Of a stretch of 64,000 nucleotides of DNA, positions 40,596 through 50,215 are shown piece after piece. The stretch spans positions 558,001-622,000 of the forward strand of contig NZ_JASZYR010000002.1 in NCBI RefSeq assembly GCF_030316855.1, read 5' to 3'. The DNA is from Variovorax sp. J22P240 (lineage in GTDB: Bacteria > Pseudomonadota > Gammaproteobacteria > Burkholderiales > Burkholderiaceae_C). Each line of letters starts with the position of its first letter. The stretch's first letter is position 1. The notes below the pieces were generated by a model that had not been told where the DNA came from, searched no databases, and saw only the letters and a list, made by a program, of their open reading frames with translations. The position numbers and the translations under genes are program-made.

Positions 40596-41792
40596 ATGAA
40601 TCCGATCGACATTCGCAAGGTCCTCGTTCTGGGCGCGGGCAAGGTCGGCGGCACGGTCGCCGACATGGTGGCCGAGTACCACCGGCTGCCCGTCACGCTC
40701 GCTGACCGCGAGCACCGTCGGCACGAGCCCGGTGATCGCCTGGTGCAGCGCACCATCGTCAACGTCGAGGACGACACCGCGCTTGCCGCCGCACTGGTCG
40801 GCCATGACGTGGTCATCAATGCGCTGCCTTTCTATCTCGCATCGGGCGTCGCGGCGGCAGCCAGATCCCTCGGCGTGCACTACCTCGACCTGACGGAGGA
40901 TGTCGCCGCCACCACCGCGATCCGCGCCATGGCAGAAGGCGCCCGCACGGTGCTGATGCCGCAGAGCGGGCTCGCGCCCGGCGTGATCGGGATGCTGGGC
41001 GGCCACCTGGCGGATCGCTTCGACGAACTGTACGACCTGCACCTGCGCGTCGGCGCGCTGCCGCGCCACGCGACCAACGGTCTGCGCTACAACTTCACGT
41101 GGAGCATCGATGGCGTCATCAACGAGTACTGCCATCCGTGCGCGGCCATCGTGCAGGGCCATCCGGTATCGGTGCAACCGCTCGAAGGCCTCGAGACGCT
41201 GGTGCTCGACGGCGAAAGCTATGAAGCCTTCAACACCTCGGGCGGGCTCGGCACGCTGTGCGAGACGCTCGCGGGCCGTGTGCAGAACCTCGACTACAAG
41301 ACCCTGCGCTATCCCGGCCACCGCGATGCCATGGCGCTGCTGCTGCACGACCTCCGGCTGATCGAGCGTCGCGATCTGCTGAGGGAGGTTCTCGACCATG
41401 GGGTGCCGCACAGCCGGGAGGATGTCGTGATCGTCTTCGCGTCGGCATCGGGGCTGCGCCATGGCCGTTTCGAGCAGGAGACGCGCATGGCCCGCATCCA
41501 TGGCGGGCGGCTGCGCGGCGTGGACCGTACTGCCATCGAACTCGCGACGGCCGCCGGCGTGGTGGGTGTGTTCGAACTGCTGCGCAATGGGCTGCTGCCC
41601 GCGTGCGGCTTCGTCGGGCAGGAACAGGTTGCGCTCGAGGCATTCCTCGCGACACGGGTCGGCAGTTGCTATGCGGACCTGGGTGAGGGGGGCGCAGCTT
41701 CCGGGCACGCAAGTCCGTCTCGCAGCCAGACCTTCGCACATACTTGGCCGCCTCAGGCACGACGCCGGACCCGGAAGGAGCCACAAGCATGA
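40596..41792 (+). CDS. Saccharopine dehydrogenase family protein, possibly lysine 6-dehydrogenase
   Basis: The 398-residue protein has an N-terminal Rossmann motif (VLVLGAGKVGGTVADMVAEY) and family segments VVINALPFYLASGVA, LDLTEDVAATTAIR and LMPQSGLAPGVIGML. Lysine 6-dehydrogenases of this family oxidise lysine to allysine, which cyclises to piperideine-6-carboxylate; others act on saccharopine. The next gene is a matching ALDH7, overlapping by 4 bp, so lysine degradation to aminoadipate is likely. A perfect AAGGAGGT lies 6 bp before the ATG. The last 30-35 residues (from about GEGGAASGHASP) are low-complexity and look like a run-on tail. Confidence 0.82.
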   Translation: MNPIDIRKVLVLGAGKVGGTVADMVAEYHRLPVTLADREHRRHEPGDRLVQRTIVNVEDDTALAAALVGHDVVINALPFYLASGVAAAARSLGVHYLDLTEDVAATTAIRAMAEGARTVLMPQSGLAPGVIGMLGGHLADRFDELYDLHLRVGALPRHATNGLRYNFTWSIDGVINEYCHPCAAIVQGHPVSVQPLEGLETLVLDGESYEAFNTSGGLGTLCETLAGRVQNLDYKTLRYPGHRDAMALLLHDLRLIERRDLLREVLDHGVPHSREDVVIVFASASGLRHGRFEQETRMARIHGGRLRGVDRTAIELATAAGVVGVFELLRNGLLPACGFVGQEQVALEAFLATRVGSCYADLGEGGAASGHASPSRSQTFAHTWPPQARRRTRKEPQA

Positions 41793-43294
41793 GCGAAGTA
41801 CAAGCTGTTTTCGAACGCTGCAGCATCACCGCGGCGGAACGCTCGGGCGGCGCCTTGCGCGTGCGCTCGGCCATCGACGGCGCCGAACTCGCCCGTCTGC
41901 ACGAGACGCCGGTGGCGTCTATGCCCGACGTGATCGCCCGTTCGCAGGCCGCTTTCCGCCGCTGGCGCGACGTGCCGGCGCCAGCGCGTGGCGAGCTGGT
42001 GCGACTCTGGGGTGAGGAACTGCGCACATCCAAGGCCGATATCGGCAGGGTCATCTCGCTGGAGGTCGGCAAGATCGCCCAGGAGGGCCTGGGCGAGGTG
42101 CAGGAGGGCGTGGACATCTGCGAGTTCGCGCTCGGCCTGTCGCGGCAGCTCTACGGCAAGACCATCGTGTCCGAGCGTCCGGGTCACCGGATCATGGAGC
42201 AGTACCACCCGCTGGGGCCGGTGGCGGTCATCACGGCATTCAATTTTCCGAGCGCGGTGTTCGCGTGGAACGCGGCCATCGCGCTGGTGTGCGGCGACCC
42301 CGTCATCTTCAAGCCGTCCGAGAAGGCGCCGCTGTCCGGCCTCGCGACCTTCAGGGCGCTGGAACGCGCGATCGCGCGCTTCGGCGATCGCGCGCCGGAC
42401 GGGCTCGCGCAGATCGTGATCGGTGGCGCGGCCCAGTCGCAGGCGCTGGTCGACAGCACCGACATTCCGCTGGTGTCCGCGACTGGCTCGACGCGCATGG
42501 GCCGAGAGGTCGGCCCGCGTGTGGCCGCGCGATTCGGCCGTCGCATTCTCGAACTCGGCGGCAACAACGCGATGATCGTCACGCCGGCGGCCGATCTCGA
42601 CATGGCCTTGCGGGCGATCCTGTTCAGCGCAGTCGGCACGGCGGGCCAGCGTTGCACTTCGCTGCGCCGGCTCATCGTCCATCGCACGGTCAAGGACGCC
42701 TTGTTGGCGAAGCTGCTGGCGGCCTATGAGAGCCTGCGCATCGGCCATCCCCTGGAGGAGGGCACCCTGGTGGGCCCGCTGATCGACGAGGCCGCCTTCG
42801 ACACCTTGCGGCACGCCATCGCCGAAGTCGAGGCGCAGGGCGGCCGCATCCTGACCGGCGGCGATCGCGTGCTCGCCGAGCGTTTCCCGGAAGCCTTCTA
42901 CGTGCGCCCCGCCATCGCCGACATGCCGGCGCAGACGGAACTGGTGCGGCGCGAGACCTTCGGCCCGTTGCTCCATGTGCTGGGCTACGACGACCTCGAT
43001 CAGGCGATTGCAATGCACAACGACGTTCCGCAAGGCTTGTCGTCGTGCATCTTCTCGAACGACTTGCGCGAGGTCGAGCGGTTCATCTCGGCGGCCGGCT
43101 CGGATTGCGGCATGGCCAACGTCAATATCGGTCCGAGCGGCGCGGAGATCGGCGGTGCGTTCGGCGGGGAGAAGGAAACCGGCGGCGACCGCGAGAGCGG
43201 GTCCGATGCATGGAAGCAGTACATGCGGCGAACGACGAACACCATCAACTTCTCGACCGAGCTGCCATTGGCACAGGGCATCCGGTTCGGCTGA
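41789..43294 (+). CDS. ALDH7-type aldehyde dehydrogenase (alpha-aminoadipic semialdehyde / piperideine-6-carboxylate dehydrogenase)
   Basis: The 501-residue enzyme has the features of the ALDH7A1/AmaB group: HRIMEQYHPLGPVAVITAF, WNAAIALVCGDPVIFKPSEK, general-base Glu255 (ILELGGNNAMIV) and nucleophile Cys289 (AGQRCTSLRRLIVH). Family members oxidise aminoadipic semialdehyde to aminoadipate with NAD+. Its ATG lies inside the end of the saccharopine dehydrogenase-like gene, and the two probably act in succession. Towards the end, EIGGAFGGEKETGGDRESGS is typical of ALDH7. Confidence 0.92.
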   Translation: MSEVQAVFERCSITAAERSGGALRVRSAIDGAELARLHETPVASMPDVIARSQAAFRRWRDVPAPARGELVRLWGEELRTSKADIGRVISLEVGKIAQEGLGEVQEGVDICEFALGLSRQLYGKTIVSERPGHRIMEQYHPLGPVAVITAFNFPSAVFAWNAAIALVCGDPVIFKPSEKAPLSGLATFRALERAIARFGDRAPDGLAQIVIGGAAQSQALVDSTDIPLVSATGSTRMGREVGPRVAARFGRRILELGGNNAMIVTPAADLDMALRAILFSAVGTAGQRCTSLRRLIVHRTVKDALLAKLLAAYESLRIGHPLEEGTLVGPLIDEAAFDTLRHAIAEVEAQGGRILTGGDRVLAERFPEAFYVRPAIADMPAQTELVRRETFGPLLHVLGYDDLDQAIAMHNDVPQGLSSCIFSNDLREVERFISAAGSDCGMANVNIGPSGAEIGGAFGGEKETGGDRESGSDAWKQYMRRTTNTINFSTELPLAQGIRFG

Positions 43295-43302
43295 ACCGAG
43301 GA

Positions 43303-44363
<1,061 letters not shown>

Positions 44364-44367
<4 letters not shown>

Positions 44368-45167
44368 GGGGTCTCCTCGAATGCGATGGCCCCGTAACCG
44401 ACGACGCGATCACGGTCGCCCGCGGTGTCTCCGGAGTTGCGCAGGTCGAGCAGGCGCGGCGCCAGGCCGTGGTGGCGCGCGGCCCGGAGCGCGCCATTGA
44501 TGGCAGCCGATCCGCAAGCCTCGTGCGGGGAGAGTCCGGCATCGAATCCCAGGATGCGCTGCACGGTGGCGCGATCGATGGCCCGCGCCTTTTCGTAAGG
44601 CAGGTAGTGCGACAGGTCGGAGCTGATCACGATCAGCGTCTCCGGGCCGCCCCAGAGCCGCTCCAACACCTGTGCCACTGCCTCCACGCTGGCATTGCCG
44701 ACGACCAGCGGCACGAGCGTGAAGTGACCGAGCACGCTTTGCAGAAAGGGCAGCTGGACTTCGAGCGAATGCTCCCTTTCGTGCGCGCGGTCGCTGCGAA
44801 CCACTTGCGGCAGGTCGCCCAGGCTTGCCAGCGCCGCGAGGTCCACCGGGACCCGGCCCAGCGGCGTCTCGAAGCTCTGCGCGTCGGGCGCGGCAAGGCC
44901 GGACACCCATTCGCGGTGGGCCGGCCCGAACAGCACGACGCGGCGGACGACCGGCTCGCGCCTGCGTGCGAGCAAGGCATAGGCGTGCGCCGCCACTGCG
45001 CCGCAGTATTCGTAGCCGGCATGAGGGGAGATGATCAGCTTCGGACGGCGTCGCGCCGGGTCCTCGACGACGACGCCGTCCAGGCAATTTGCGACCTCTT
45101 CCCGCAGCGCATCAGGTGCGGCGGGGTAGAACAGGCCATCGACAGCGGCGTGGCGCACGGCAGGCAT
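44364..45167 (-). CDS. amrB: AmmeMemoRadiSam system protein B (MEMO-like)
   Basis: The 267-residue protein has the MEMO1 fold, related to class III non-haem iron dioxygenases: AAVDGLFYPAAPDALREEV, ISPHAGYEYCGAVAAHAYAL, VLFGPAHREWVSG, EHSLEVQLPFLQ and ISSDLSHYLPYE. The His/Asp/Cys residues in these motifs match the putative metal site. It is coupled to the radical SAM gene. The third component (AMMECR1-like protein A) is not in the window. Biochemical role is unsettled. Confidence 0.92.
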
Positions 45168-45259
45168 GGGGCAGAACTCCTGCCATTGAATTTGAACCTT
45201 TCGGGGTCGAAAATCAATCCTGTCCGGTTGCGCCGCAGCCCGTGTCTTCGGAGATCGCC

Positions 45260-45466
45260 ATGAATGAAGAAAGCTTCAATCTCAGCATCAGGAAGTTTCT
45301 CAAGACGGTGGGTGTCAGCTCGCAGCGCGACATCGAGCAGGCCGTGGCGAAGGCGATCGCGGCGGGCTCCCTCCAGGGCGACGCGAACCTGCCGGCGACG
45401 ATGACGCTGGAGATTCCGTCCCTGAATCTGAAGGTCAAGTTCGATGGAGAGATCCGCCTCGACTGA
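45260..45466 (+). CDS. DUF6494 family small protein
   Basis: The 68-residue protein MNEESFNLSIRKFLKTVG... has a helical first half (SSQRDIEQAVAKAIAAG) and a beta second half (TMTLEIPSLNLKVKFDGEIR), matching the DUF6494 family as I know it. Function unknown. It is divergent from the MEMO-like gene (92 bp apart). A GGAGATCGCC sequence lies directly before the ATG. Confidence 0.82.
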   Translation: MNEESFNLSIRKFLKTVGVSSQRDIEQAVAKAIAAGSLQGDANLPATMTLEIPSLNLKVKFDGEIRLD

Positions 45467-45498
45467 GCCGGCAAGGCTGCCGGTCGGGACCCGCCGAT

Positions 45499-45954
45499 TC
45501 AGGCGGCAGGCGGCGGTGCGACGGCGGTGCGTCGGTCCACCTTCCGGCTGAGCACCACCGACGTGTGCGTGTGCTGGATGCCCTCGATCAGGCCGATCCG
45601 GTCGAGCAGGGCGTCGAGTTGCTCGTTGGTCTCGCAGCGCAGGAACACCATGTAGTCGTACTGGCCGCTGACGGCAGACAACTCCTCGACTTCGGGCAGG
45701 CGTTCCAGCGCCCGGACGACGGCACTGCCCATCTTGGGCGCGACGCTCAAGCCGCAATAGGCGCGCACCGCGGCCTGTTCGAGGCGCTGGCCGAGGCGCA
45801 CGCCATAGCCGGAAATCACGCCATCGCGTTCCAGTCGGGCAATGCGGGCGACGACTGTGGTGCGCGCCACCCCCAGCTTGCGCGCGAGCAGCGCGGCGGG
45901 CTCCCGGGCGTTCGCCTGGAGCAGGCTCAGCAGGTGGCGATCGGTGTCGTCCAA
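45499..45954 (-). CDS. Lrp/AsnC-family transcriptional regulator
   Basis: The 151-residue protein has the N-terminal winged helix-turn-helix ([39 protein letters not shown]) and the C-terminal RAM/AsnC ligand-binding domain (EELSAVSGQYDYMVFLRCET). Such proteins respond to amino acids or related metabolites. It lies 12 bp after the RidA gene at the end of the minus-strand transglutaminase cluster, so it may regulate that cluster or a remote target. A Pro/Ala tail ends the protein. Confidence 0.9.
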   Translation of the reverse strand: MDDTDRHLLSLLQANAREPAALLARKLGVARTTVVARIARLERDGVISGYGVRLGQRLEQAAVRAYCGLSVAPKMGSAVVRALERLPEVEELSAVSGQYDYMVFLRCETNEQLDALLDRIGLIEGIQHTHTSVVLSRKVDRRTAVAPPPAA

Positions 45955-45966
45955 CGAGGGCGGGCC

Positions 45967-46425
45967 TCAGTCCACTTCGGCGATGAGGTCGATCTCGACG
46001 CAGGCGCCCATCGGGTTCTGCGCAACGCCGAAGGCACTGCGCGCGTGGGCGCCTTTTTCGCTCCCGAACACCTCGGCGAACAGTTCGCTTGCGCCGTTGG
46101 TCACGAGGTGCTGCTCGGTGAAGGTGCCGACCGAGTTGACCAGGCTCATGAGCTTGACGATGCGCCTGACCTTGTTCAGGTCACCGACCGCCGCATGCAG
46201 GGTGCCCAGCAGATCGATGGCAATCGCGCGTGCGGCCTGCTTGCCTTCGTCCGTTGTCATCGTGGCGCCGAACTGGCCGACCCAGGGCTTGCCGTCCTTC
46301 TTGGCGATGTGGCCCGAAAGAAAGACCAGATTGCCAGTCCTTACGAAAGGCACATAGGCCGCGACCGGTACGGAGACAGGCGGCAGGGTGATGCCGAGGC
46401 TGGAAAGCTTGTCGTAGACGCTCAT
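45967..46425 (-). CDS. RidA family protein
   Basis: The 152-residue protein matches the RidA/YjgF fold: LVFLSGHIAKKDGKP, AIAIDLLGTLHAAVGDLNKV, and the C-terminal RSAFGVAQNPMGACVEIDLI. Canonical RidA deaminates reactive 2-aminoacrylate and other enamines; this member belongs to the longer YoaB/LiaR-like subgroup, and whether it retains deaminase activity is unclear. It overlaps the transglutaminase gene by 4 bp and is therefore tied to that cluster. Confidence 0.88.
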   Translation of the reverse strand: MSVYDKLSSLGITLPPVSVPVAAYVPFVRTGNLVFLSGHIAKKDGKPWVGQFGATMTTDEGKQAARAIAIDLLGTLHAAVGDLNKVRRIVKLMSLVNSVGTFTEQHLVTNGASELFAEVFGSEKGAHARSAFGVAQNPMGACVEIDLIAEVD

Positions 46426-47384
46426 GAGGGCTCCTCGTTCTGGGTTTGCGATTGCGATTGCGATTGCGCGATGCGCGCCGCTTCCTCGCGCAGTTCTTCG
46501 AGCGGCCGCACCGTCACGCTCACATCCAGCGTATGGCGGGCGCCGCCGTGCAGCACGCCGCGCATGGGTGACACGTCGGAATAGTCCCGCCCGATGGCGA
46601 GTGTCACGTAGTCCTCGCCCGGCTGACGGCCGTTGGTCGGGTCGAAGTCGGCCCATGCGCCTGGACCGTCGTCGCCGGGCAGGTACACCGATACCCAGGC
46701 GTGCGAGGCGTCGGCGCCGATCAGGCGAGGCCGTCCGGGCGGCGGTTGCGTCAGCAGGTAGCCGCTCACGTAGCGTGCCGGCAGGCCCATCGTGCGCAGA
46801 CAGGCGATCATGATGTGCGCGAAGTCCTGGCAGACGCCCCTGCGCTGGGCCAGGGCCTCGATGGCCGGCGTGCTGATCTCGGTGCTCTCGGAGTCGTACT
46901 CGAAGTCGCGGTACATGCGCAGCGTGAGATCCATCGCGACGTCGAAAGCCGGCCTGCCGGGCGCGAAGCTCGGGCGCGCGTACGCGGCGAAGTCGTCATG
47001 CCGCGGCACGTAGCGCGAGGGAAAGACGAAGTCCGACGCCGGGTCGTACGCCGAATCCTTGACGTAGCGGAAGCGCTCGCGCACCTCTTCCCACGGCAGT
47101 TCGCGAGCCACGTCCGGCGAGAGCACCGGCGGGGAGGTGTCGACCACGCTCTCTGCAGTGACGACGAGTTCCTCATGCGTCGATTCGAGCGCGAAGAAGG
47201 CGCGCGCGTTGCCGTAGACGTCCGGCGCCTCGCTGCACTGCGCGGGTGTGGGGCTGATCTTCAGCGCATGGCTCACCAGACGCTGAGACAGCGTATCCAT
47301 CGGCTTCAGGTGCGCCAGGTGCTGCGCCGTCTCGACCGGCGGCGTGTAGTCGTAGCGCGTGGAATGGGTGACGTGAAGCAGCAT
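46422..47384 (-). CDS. Transglutaminase-like cysteine protease family protein
   Basis: The 320-residue protein has the N-terminal beta domain found in bacterial transglutaminase-like proteins (LLHVTHSTRYDYTPPVET) and a papain-like core. The catalytic Cys is in RRGVCQDFAHIMIACLR, the His in GADASHAWVSVYLP and the Asp in WADFDPTNG. In the ATP-grasp/alpha-E gene set this protein is predicted to be a peptidase or ligase, not a protein cross-linker. It ends in a Gln/Ser repeat (QSQSQSQTQ) identical in part to the end of the ATP-grasp protein at 57.8 kb. It starts 2 bp after the ATP-grasp/alpha-E gene. Confidence 0.9.
   Translation of the reverse strand: MLLHVTHSTRYDYTPPVETAQHLAHLKPMDTLSQRLVSHALKISPTPAQCSEAPDVYGNARAFFALESTHEELVVTAESVVDTSPPVLSPDVARELPWEEVRERFRYVKDSAYDPASDFVFPSRYVPRHDDFAAYARPSFAPGRPAFDVAMDLTLRMYRDFEYDSESTEISTPAIEALAQRRGVCQDFAHIMIACLRTMGLPARYVSGYLLTQPPPGRPRLIGADASHAWVSVYLPGDDGPGAWADFDPTNGRQPGEDYVTLAIGRDYSDVSPMRGVLHGGARHTLDVSVTVRPLEELREEAARIAQSQSQSQTQNEEPS
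46440..46466. repeat. CAATCG hexamer repeat, copy 1
   Basis: On the minus strand this coding stretch has three CAATCG units followed by CAAACCCAG, giving the QSQSQSQTQ tail of the transglutaminase. Of its 27 bases, 21 are identical, in the same frame, to 57759-57779. Confidence 0.85.
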
Positions 47385-47386
47385 GA

Positions 47387-50083
47387 TCAGGCTCCAACGG
47401 ACCGGACGGATTCGGACGTGAGCGTGAAATAGCGCGTCCCGATCGCGTCCGACACATGGTATGCGGCTGTCTCGCAGGCAGTGAACAGGTGAACCAGCGC
47501 AGGATACTGCGCGTCGGGACCGGCTTCGCACAAATGCTCCAGCGTCCAGGTGTCCGGATCGGGCAACTCGTGGGAAAGGGCGGTGAGCTTGCCAGGCGCG
47601 CTGCCCGCGAGCCGGGCGATGCGCTTGCGCAGCGTCTGCGTGACCCAGGCCAGCGATCGCGGGTTGTCGCCGTCGAGCACCAGCAGGTCGACCAGCGTCG
47701 CGACGTCGCGACGCTGCTGGTAGCGCGCATGGAAGGTGATCGTGCTGTCGAACAGCGCCACCATCGCTTCGAAGCCACTCACCTCGTGCACCGAGCCGTG
47801 CTCGAAGCCGGCGGCCAGGGCGCTGGAGAGAAATCCCAAGCGCTCGATGTGCCGGCCGATGGACAGCAGCCGCCACGCGTCGTCGCGCGTCATGCGGTCG
47901 GTCTGGGCGCCGGTCATCGCCGCCAGCGCGGTGCTCGCGGATTCGAGCAGGCGCAGCGCGGCGCCGGTCGCGTAGCCGCCTTCGCCTTTCTCGCTCGCCT
48001 GTTCGGCGCTGCGGCGCAGGAAGTCGGTCTCGGCGCGCACGATCTGGTTCCAGTGATCCTGCGACAGCCGCTCGCGCACCGCGGCGGCGGACTGGCGGAT
48101 GCAGCGCAGGCTGTAGCCCACGCTGCCGCCCTTCTCGACGTCGCCCAGTTCCGCGATCAGCGCGCGCTCGAACACGCGACGGGACTTCGGCAGGCTCGGC
48201 ACTTCGGGCGAGACCAGCGCGTTGCGCAGCGCGAGTTGATGCAGCCAGACCAGCAGGGCACGCGAGGATTGGTCTTCGCCGCCCAGCAGGTCGATGGTGA
48301 GGCGAGCCAGGCGCACGGCGTTCTCGGCGCGCTCGGTGTAGCGGCCCAGCCAGAACATGTTCTCCGCGGCGCGACTGGTGACGGGGGCGCGATGGCGTGC
48401 CAGCGACGCTGGCGTCGCATGCGGGTGCAGCAGCGAGGTGCGATCGATCTCGTCCAGCGTCTGTACCCAGACATCGGCGCTGCTACCGCCGCGCTGCATC
48501 GAGGCGATCTGCGCATCGGGTCCGACCAGGCGTGCGAGGCCGCCGGGGAGAACGCGCCACGAGCGCGGCCCGTCGCTCACCGCGAACACGCGCAAGAGCA
48601 CCGACCGGGGCGCGATGTGGCCACGTCCGAGGTCCTGCGTCCAGGTCGGCATCTGCGACAGCGGCAGGTAGCTCTGCACGGTGTGCTCGTCGCCCTGGCG
48701 CACGATGCGGCCGGCCCACTCGTCGAGTTCGCGCCGGCCCATGTGGCGGCCGAGCACGGCGTCGAAGCTGGTGTGCGAATCGTCGCCGGGGTAGGTGGAC
48801 TTGATCGCGCAGTCCGCCAATTGCGGCAGCACCGCTTCCATGGCGGCACGTTCGCCGCACCACCAGGTGGGCAGCGCCGGCAGTCGCAGCTTCTCTCCGA
48901 TCAGGCGTCGCGCCAGTGCGGGCAGAAAGCCGAGCAGGGCAGGCGATTCGAGGAAGGCCGAGCCGGGCATGTTGGCCACCAGCACGTTGCCCGCGCGAAT
49001 GGCCTGCAGCAGGCCCGGCACGCCGAGCGTGGAATCGGGACGCAGTTCTAGTGGGTCGAGGTACTGGTCGTCCAGCCGCTTGATGAGGCCGTGCACCGGT
49101 CGCAGGCCCTGCAACGTCTTGAGGTAGAGGCGCTGGTCGCGTACCGTCAGGTCGTTGCCCTCGACCAGCGTGACGCCGAGATAGCGCGCGAGGTACGCGT
49201 GCTCGAAGTAGGTTTCGTTGTAGGGGCCGGGCGTGAGCAGGGCGATGTGGGGCGGCTGGCCGGCCGGGCACATGTTCTGCAGCCCTTCCATCATTGCGTT
49301 GTAGGTCGCGGCGAGGCGCTGCACGTGCAGGTTCTCGAAGGCTTGGGGAAACTGCCGTGCGATGGCGAGCCGGTTTTCGAGCAGATAGCCCAGCCCCGAA
49401 GGCGCCTGCGTGCGTTGCGAGATCACCCACCAGTTGCCATCGGGCCCGCGAGCCAGATCGAAGGCCGCGATGTGCAGCCAGGTGTCGCCTGGCGGTTGGA
49501 CGCCGTGCATCGCGCGCAGGTAACCCGCGTGACCCTGCACCAGCGCCGGCGGCAGCAGGCCTTCGGCCAGCAGTTGCTGCGGGCCGTAGACGTCGGCCAT
49601 CACGCGGTCGAGCACGCGCACGCGCTGCTGCACGCCGGCCTCGACCTGCGCCCAGCTTGCGGGCGAGACGATCAGCGGGAACAGGTCGAGCGACCACGGC
49701 CGCTGGGGGCCGTCGGCATCGGCGTAGACGTTGTAGGTGACGCCGTTGTCGCGGATCTGGCGTTCGAGGCTGATCGCGCGCCGCGGCAGGTCGTCGAAGC
49801 CGCCTGGGCCCAACTGTTCGAAGAAGCCCGCCCACGAGGGCGAGAGCGGCGCATGCTCGCGCTGCCCGCCGAGGTCTCGTTCCGGGGAGGGTGCCGCCGG
49901 CGGCACGGACGCTGCATCGTAGAGCGGGGCGGGTTGCGACGGCACTCCGAGGCGCGATGCGGTCTCCGGCGTGGCGGCGCCTCGCAATTCGTCGAAATGG
50001 CCAGGTGCAGCCGGGGGAGCGAGCGCCGACGCGAGCGCTGCGGGTGCTTCCAGCGCCTGCGCGTCGAAGAGGGATTCGTTCAT
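47387..50083 (-). CDS. Fusion of circularly permuted ATP-grasp and alpha-E domains
   Basis: The 898-residue protein joins two families that are usually separate. Residues about 60-540 are a circularly permuted type 2 ATP-grasp (NVYADADGPQRPWSLDLFPL, ALLTPGPYNETYFEHAYLAR, VEGNDLTVRDQRLYLKTLQG). After SRAAENMFWLGRYTERAENA (about residue 570) follows an alpha-E (DUF403) helical domain. The ATP-grasp part is predicted to ligate a carboxylate to an amine; alpha-E has no known activity. The ATG at 50083 was chosen; an in-frame GTG at 50092 is close. It sits between the 1164-aa and 320-aa transglutaminase genes. Confidence 0.9.
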   Translation of the reverse strand: MNESLFDAQALEAPAALASALAPPAAPGHFDELRGAATPETASRLGVPSQPAPLYDAASVPPAAPSPERDLGGQREHAPLSPSWAGFFEQLGPGGFDDLPRRAISLERQIRDNGVTYNVYADADGPQRPWSLDLFPLIVSPASWAQVEAGVQQRVRVLDRVMADVYGPQQLLAEGLLPPALVQGHAGYLRAMHGVQPPGDTWLHIAAFDLARGPDGNWWVISQRTQAPSGLGYLLENRLAIARQFPQAFENLHVQRLAATYNAMMEGLQNMCPAGQPPHIALLTPGPYNETYFEHAYLARYLGVTLVEGNDLTVRDQRLYLKTLQGLRPVHGLIKRLDDQYLDPLELRPDSTLGVPGLLQAIRAGNVLVANMPGSAFLESPALLGFLPALARRLIGEKLRLPALPTWWCGERAAMEAVLPQLADCAIKSTYPGDDSHTSFDAVLGRHMGRRELDEWAGRIVRQGDEHTVQSYLPLSQMPTWTQDLGRGHIAPRSVLLRVFAVSDGPRSWRVLPGGLARLVGPDAQIASMQRGGSSADVWVQTLDEIDRTSLLHPHATPASLARHRAPVTSRAAENMFWLGRYTERAENAVRLARLTIDLLGGEDQSSRALLVWLHQLALRNALVSPEVPSLPKSRRVFERALIAELGDVEKGGSVGYSLRCIRQSAAAVRERLSQDHWNQIVRAETDFLRRSAEQASEKGEGGYATGAALRLLESASTALAAMTGAQTDRMTRDDAWRLLSIGRHIERLGFLSSALAAGFEHGSVHEVSGFEAMVALFDSTITFHARYQQRRDVATLVDLLVLDGDNPRSLAWVTQTLRKRIARLAGSAPGKLTALSHELPDPDTWTLEHLCEAGPDAQYPALVHLFTACETAAYHVSDAIGTRYFTLTSESVRSVGA

Positions 50084-50117
50084 TGGGTCCACGGTGCGGT
50101 GATTGTCAGGGGAAACT

Positions 50118-50210
50118 CACCCCCCAGGCTTCGCGCACTTCGTGTCGCTGGGCCAACCCCCGACCGGGGGCAACACCAGCGGCCCGGCGAAGCCGGTTCC
50201 GCGGTATTCC
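50118..50210. repeat. Intergenic repeat of Comamonadaceae type
   Basis: This GC-rich stretch between the DUF2126 gene and the ATP-grasp/alpha-E gene starts with CACCCCCCAGGCTTCGCGCA and contains the inverted repeat CCCCCGACCGGGGG. It then reads AACACCAGCGGCCCGGCGAA. I recall similar intergenic elements scattered in Comamonadaceae genomes. Its first 23 bp recur exactly at 58771-58793. Confidence 0.6.
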
Positions 50211-50215
50211 CGGCT

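Noticed and set aside
45468..45483. CCGGCA-AGGC-TGCCGG hairpin after the DUF6494 gene as a terminator
   Set aside because: The stem is short and there is no T run on either strand.
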